This document shows, piece by piece, positions 61,837 through 64,000 of a stretch of 64,000 nucleotides of DNA. This stretch comes from Desulfovibrio sp. G11 (GTDB lineage: Bacteria > Desulfobacterota > Desulfovibrionia > Desulfovibrionales > Desulfovibrionaceae). Every line of letters begins with the position of its first letter. The first letter of the stretch is position 1. The notes under the pieces were generated by a model. It worked only from the letters and a program-made list of their open reading frames with translations, had not been told where the DNA came from and ran no database searches. The position numbers were made by a program, and so were the translations under genes. Location of the stretch: NCBI RefSeq assembly GCF_900243745.1, contig NZ_LT984798.1, positions 372,001 through 436,000 of the forward strand, read 5' to 3'.

Positions 61837-62364
61837 ATGAACATTGAAGACGTGGTAAACTCTACAGCCAGAGCCGTGCTGGATTTCTGGCTGCGGCACT
61901 GGCCGTTATGTCTGCTCACCCTATGGGCTGTACTGGAGTTGTGGATATCCGCGAACCTCATTAGCCAAGCTGTTGTTACCGCGAGTTTTGTTGGCACAGT
62001 CGCTTGTCTGAAAATATTTCGGTTTGAGCGCTGTTTCTGGGTATATATACTGGCTTTTTTGAGTTTTTTTTGGGTTTCCATTAATCCTGTTGATGCGCAC
62101 AACATACAAAAATATTGGCACCTTGAGTCCCTGAATTTTTATCTTGTATGGCGGGTCACAGTGGCATTGCAATGGACGGCAGTTGTCATACTCTTGTCAG
62201 CAGGGCTTTATCTGTTAGGGTTTCGGCATACCGTTGGTTACACCGCCCTCATTAAAATACCCCTGACCATATTTTTCATATGCGTATTTTTACAGCCAGT
62301 ATTCTTATTTTTTACCCTTAACATAGAAGGGAACATATTCGGCATTCTCGGCTTACACATGTAA
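61837..62364 (+). CDS. Small polytopic membrane protein, paralog 2 (candidate immunity protein)
   Basis: A 175-residue protein with the same layout as paralog 1: MNIEDVVNSTARAVLDFWLR at the start, RFERCFWVYIL in the middle and ALIKIPLTIFFICVFLQPV near the end, with about five hydrophobic segments. The first 45 bases and the upstream AAGGATCCGCGC are nearly the same as in paralog 1, while the middle has diverged, so the duplication is not recent. It is separately promoted and stands next to a MITE-like element and an IS. Confidence 0.8.
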   Translation: MNIEDVVNSTARAVLDFWLRHWPLCLLTLWAVLELWISANLISQAVVTASFVGTVACLKIFRFERCFWVYILAFLSFFWVSINPVDAHNIQKYWHLESLNFYLVWRVTVALQWTAVVILLSAGLYLLGFRHTVGYTALIKIPLTIFFICVFLQPVFLFFTLNIEGNIFGILGLHM

Positions 62365-62484
62365 TGCAAACTCTTCACACCCGCGCTTTGTTCAGCGCTT
62401 GCGGGTTTGCCCAGCAATTGCCGCCACTTTTCCCAACCATCCAGTATACATACAAAACCCTCTTCAAGTTTTCAAAGTTTCAGC

Positions 62485-62638
62485 CTAGGGGCTGTCTCTA
62501 AATAAATGATTTTGCGCCAAGGGCAAGGAAAAAGGCTTTTTTACGAAAGGAGTGTACTTTTGCGGTACATGACTGGAATAAAAAAAGCCTTTTGACGCAG
62601 CCAGTTGGACAAAAGAATTAGTTAGAGACAGCCCCTAG
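62485..62638. mobile_element. MITE-like element, 154 bp
   Basis: Ends in a perfect 17-bp inverted repeat, CTAGGGGCTGTCTCTAA at 62485-62501 and its complement at 62622-62638, with no coding capacity. The outer CTAG can be read as a 4-bp target duplication (YTAR type), leaving a 13-bp GGGGCTGTCTCTA-type terminal repeat as in IS5-family elements. A second inner inverted repeat (aaaaaggctttttt with aaaaaaagccttt) makes it strongly foldable. Confidence 0.75.
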
Positions 62639-62713
62639 TGGGCTTTTTGCTTTATCTACTTGATGGGGGTCACAGTATTGGCGAGGGTTCGTCATAGAGC
62701 ATAAGGAAGTTAT

Positions 62714-62723
62714 AAATATACCC
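62714..62723 (+). repeat. Target-site duplication, left side of IS copy 2
   Basis: AAATATACCC directly before the element is repeated directly after it at 63983-63992. Confidence 0.9.
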
Positions 62724-63982
62724 ATTGCTGTCCGGCTAAGGGGTAACAAAAAAGTCCAAAATCTCAGCAGTATGTGGTATAAGAAGTTACCACAACAACT
62801 TGCCACACAAGGAGATTTTGGACTTGAGCCATCATACTACACTCTTCTCTCAACTGCTATCCCTGATACCGGGACATGTTTTTGAAAAACTCGAACGCAA
62901 GCACAAAACTGGCCGCTCTTCACGCCAATTTGGATTCAAGGAGCAATTCACCGTCATGGCCTTTATCCAACTCGCTGCAAGGCGCTCTTTACGCGATGGG
63001 CTTCGCGCCTTGGAGGCGGCCAAGAGACGGCTGTATCACCTCGGCTTGAAATCAGTAGCGCGTTCCACGGTTGCCGATGCCAACAATTCAAGGCCTGTGG
63101 AATTTTTCAAAGACCTGTTCGCTGAAATGTATGGCCTGTGCCATCTTCGTGCGCCTCGTCACAAATTCCGCTTCAAGTGCAAGCTGTACAGCATGGACGC
63201 CACCACCATCAGCCTATGCCTGTCCATCTTTCCCTGGGCGTCGTTCCGGCGGAACAAGGCTGGCGTGAAAGTAAATACCGTGCTTGACCACGATGGCTAC
63301 ATTCCCGCTTTTCTCGATATCAACAATGCCAAAACCCACGAAAGCCGCATGGCCAAAAGTCTTTCATTGCCAAAGGGTTCCATCGTCACCTTCGATAAAG
63401 GCTATATCTGCTATTCCTGGTTTCGCATGTTGACCGCGAAGGGCATTTTCTTCGTAACCCGACTGAAGAGCAATGCTGCCTATAAGCTCGTTGATCGCCG
63501 CGCCGTAGACCGGAAAACCGGGGTCACGTCCGATCACATCATTGACGTGAGCAGCCGGGGAAAAACCACTCGTCTACGCAGAATCGGCTATCGCGATGCG
63601 AAAACCGGCAAACGGTACGAATTTTTGACCAACCATTTCCGCCTGTCCGCCAAGACAATTGCTGATATCTATAAAGAACGCTGGCAAATTGAAATATTCT
63701 TCCGCGAAGTCAAACAAAATCTGCATATTAAAAGCTTTGTCGGGCGCTCGGAGAATGCGGTGCACATCCAGATTTATACGGCCCTGACCGTGTATTTACT
63801 CCTGGCCTATCAGAAATTCCTGAGCAAGCTTGGGCTGTCGGTGCAACAACTCTTCGAGCTCATTTGCTTGAATCTGTTCGGCAAGGATTCTCTGGAAGAA
63901 CTTCTGAATCCACGAAGACGAAAAACTATAAACACCTATAGTTATAGCCTGTTAGCTATGGGTGCTTAACCGGACAACATTG
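62724..63982 (+). mobile_element. IS4-family insertion sequence, copy 2 (1259 bp)
   Basis: Same length and sequence as the element at 20611-21869, in the other orientation. Ends are attgctgtccggctaag and the complement of caatgttgtccggttaag. A 10-bp direct repeat (AAATATACCC) flanks it, in line with the 10-12 bp duplications of the IS4 family, so this looks like a simple, fairly recent insertion. Confidence 0.95.
62800..63969 (+). CDS. IS4-family transposase, copy 2
   Basis: A 389-residue DDE transposase with the same translation as copy 1. The catalytic residues are in YSMDATTISL, IVTFDKGYI and the Y-(2)-R-(3)-E-(6)-K signature YKERWQIEIFFREVK. It is intact, with AAGGAG before the start, and may be able to move both copies in trans. 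Confidence 0.95.
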   Translation: MPHKEILDLSHHTTLFSQLLSLIPGHVFEKLERKHKTGRSSRQFGFKEQFTVMAFIQLAARRSLRDGLRALEAAKRRLYHLGLKSVARSTVADANNSRPVEFFKDLFAEMYGLCHLRAPRHKFRFKCKLYSMDATTISLCLSIFPWASFRRNKAGVKVNTVLDHDGYIPAFLDINNAKTHESRMAKSLSLPKGSIVTFDKGYICYSWFRMLTAKGIFFVTRLKSNAAYKLVDRRAVDRKTGVTSDHIIDVSSRGKTTRLRRIGYRDAKTGKRYEFLTNHFRLSAKTIADIYKERWQIEIFFREVKQNLHIKSFVGRSENAVHIQIYTALTVYLLLAYQKFLSKLGLSVQQLFELICLNLFGKDSLEELLNPRRRKTINTYSYSLLAMGA

Positions 63983-63992
63983 AAATATACCC
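63983..63992 (+). repeat. Target-site duplication, right side of IS copy 2
   Basis: AAATATACCC, identical to 62714-62723. Confidence 0.9.
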
Positions 63993-64000
63993 TATGTCCT

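Larger units (their letters stand above)
62365..62723. other. Gap holding a MITE-like element
   Basis: Apart from the element at 62485-62638 there is a T-rich stretch (gggctttttgcttt at 62640) and no gene. Confidence 0.6.

Noticed and set aside
60012..62364. Pore-forming colicin-type locus
   Set aside because: The central gene has no hydrophobic hairpin; its motifs point to a cysteine hydrolase instead.

Overview
The window looks like a chromosomal segment of a Desulfovibrio-type deltaproteobacterium. It is GC-rich in the genes with AT-richer islands. It carries sigma-54/ZraSR-type regulation, a complex I-like membrane oxidoreductase, a UbiD-family decarboxylase of the kind seen in menaquinone synthesis, a PglB-type oligosaccharyltransferase and many dense short operons. 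The genus is an inference from gene content; no rRNA is present.

Left part (1-11.5 kb): the end of a queH-like gene and tRNA-Asn, then a long block read leftward. This block holds a phosphate importer (pstS-C-A-B), a lipoate ligase (lplA) and the complete glycine cleavage system (gcvT-H-PA-PB). LplA would lipoylate GcvH, so lplA and gcv form one functional unit. A TatD nuclease gene follows. From 11.7 to 20.4 kb, read rightward: a UDP-glucuronate decarboxylase and then six genes for a membrane complex related to hydrogenase-4 and complex I. Its large subunit lacks the Ni-binding cysteine pairs and its small subunit is fused to a 2[4Fe-4S] ferredoxin domain, which points to an Ehr-type complex rather than a true hydrogenase.

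Middle part (20.4-48 kb): a phosphatase-superfamily gene of the LTA-synthase type is broken by an IS4-family element and a frameshift, next to dgkA. Then comes a zraSR two-component system divergent from a zraP operon with a near-perfect sigma-54 promoter and small metal-binding-type proteins. After it come a sigma-54-linked unknown gene, uspA, hisC-cmk, a TPR protein, a diguanylate cyclase, a V4R protein, glpX, nadE, a nudix-ubiD pair, a MarR regulator with a palindromic operator and a possibly leaderless start, sua5/rlmH with overlapping divergent start codons, and pglB-rsmG.

Right part (48-64 kb): fabD, argS, a SPOR protein, mlaE, ruvC, a periplasmic cyclophilin, a BI-1 family protein, rnr and murJ. 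It ends in an AT-rich accessory patch: two paralogous 175-residue membrane proteins flank a convergent, frameshifted gene for a putative permuted papain-fold (LRAT-like) hydrolase. I read this as a candidate toxin-immunity cassette. Next to it are a 154-bp MITE-like element and a second full copy of the same IS4-family element with a clean 10-bp target duplication.

Several dispersed hairpin-rich repeats (about 50-145 bp) sit directly at the 3' ends of genes throughout the window; they are listed as repeats and discussed as findings.
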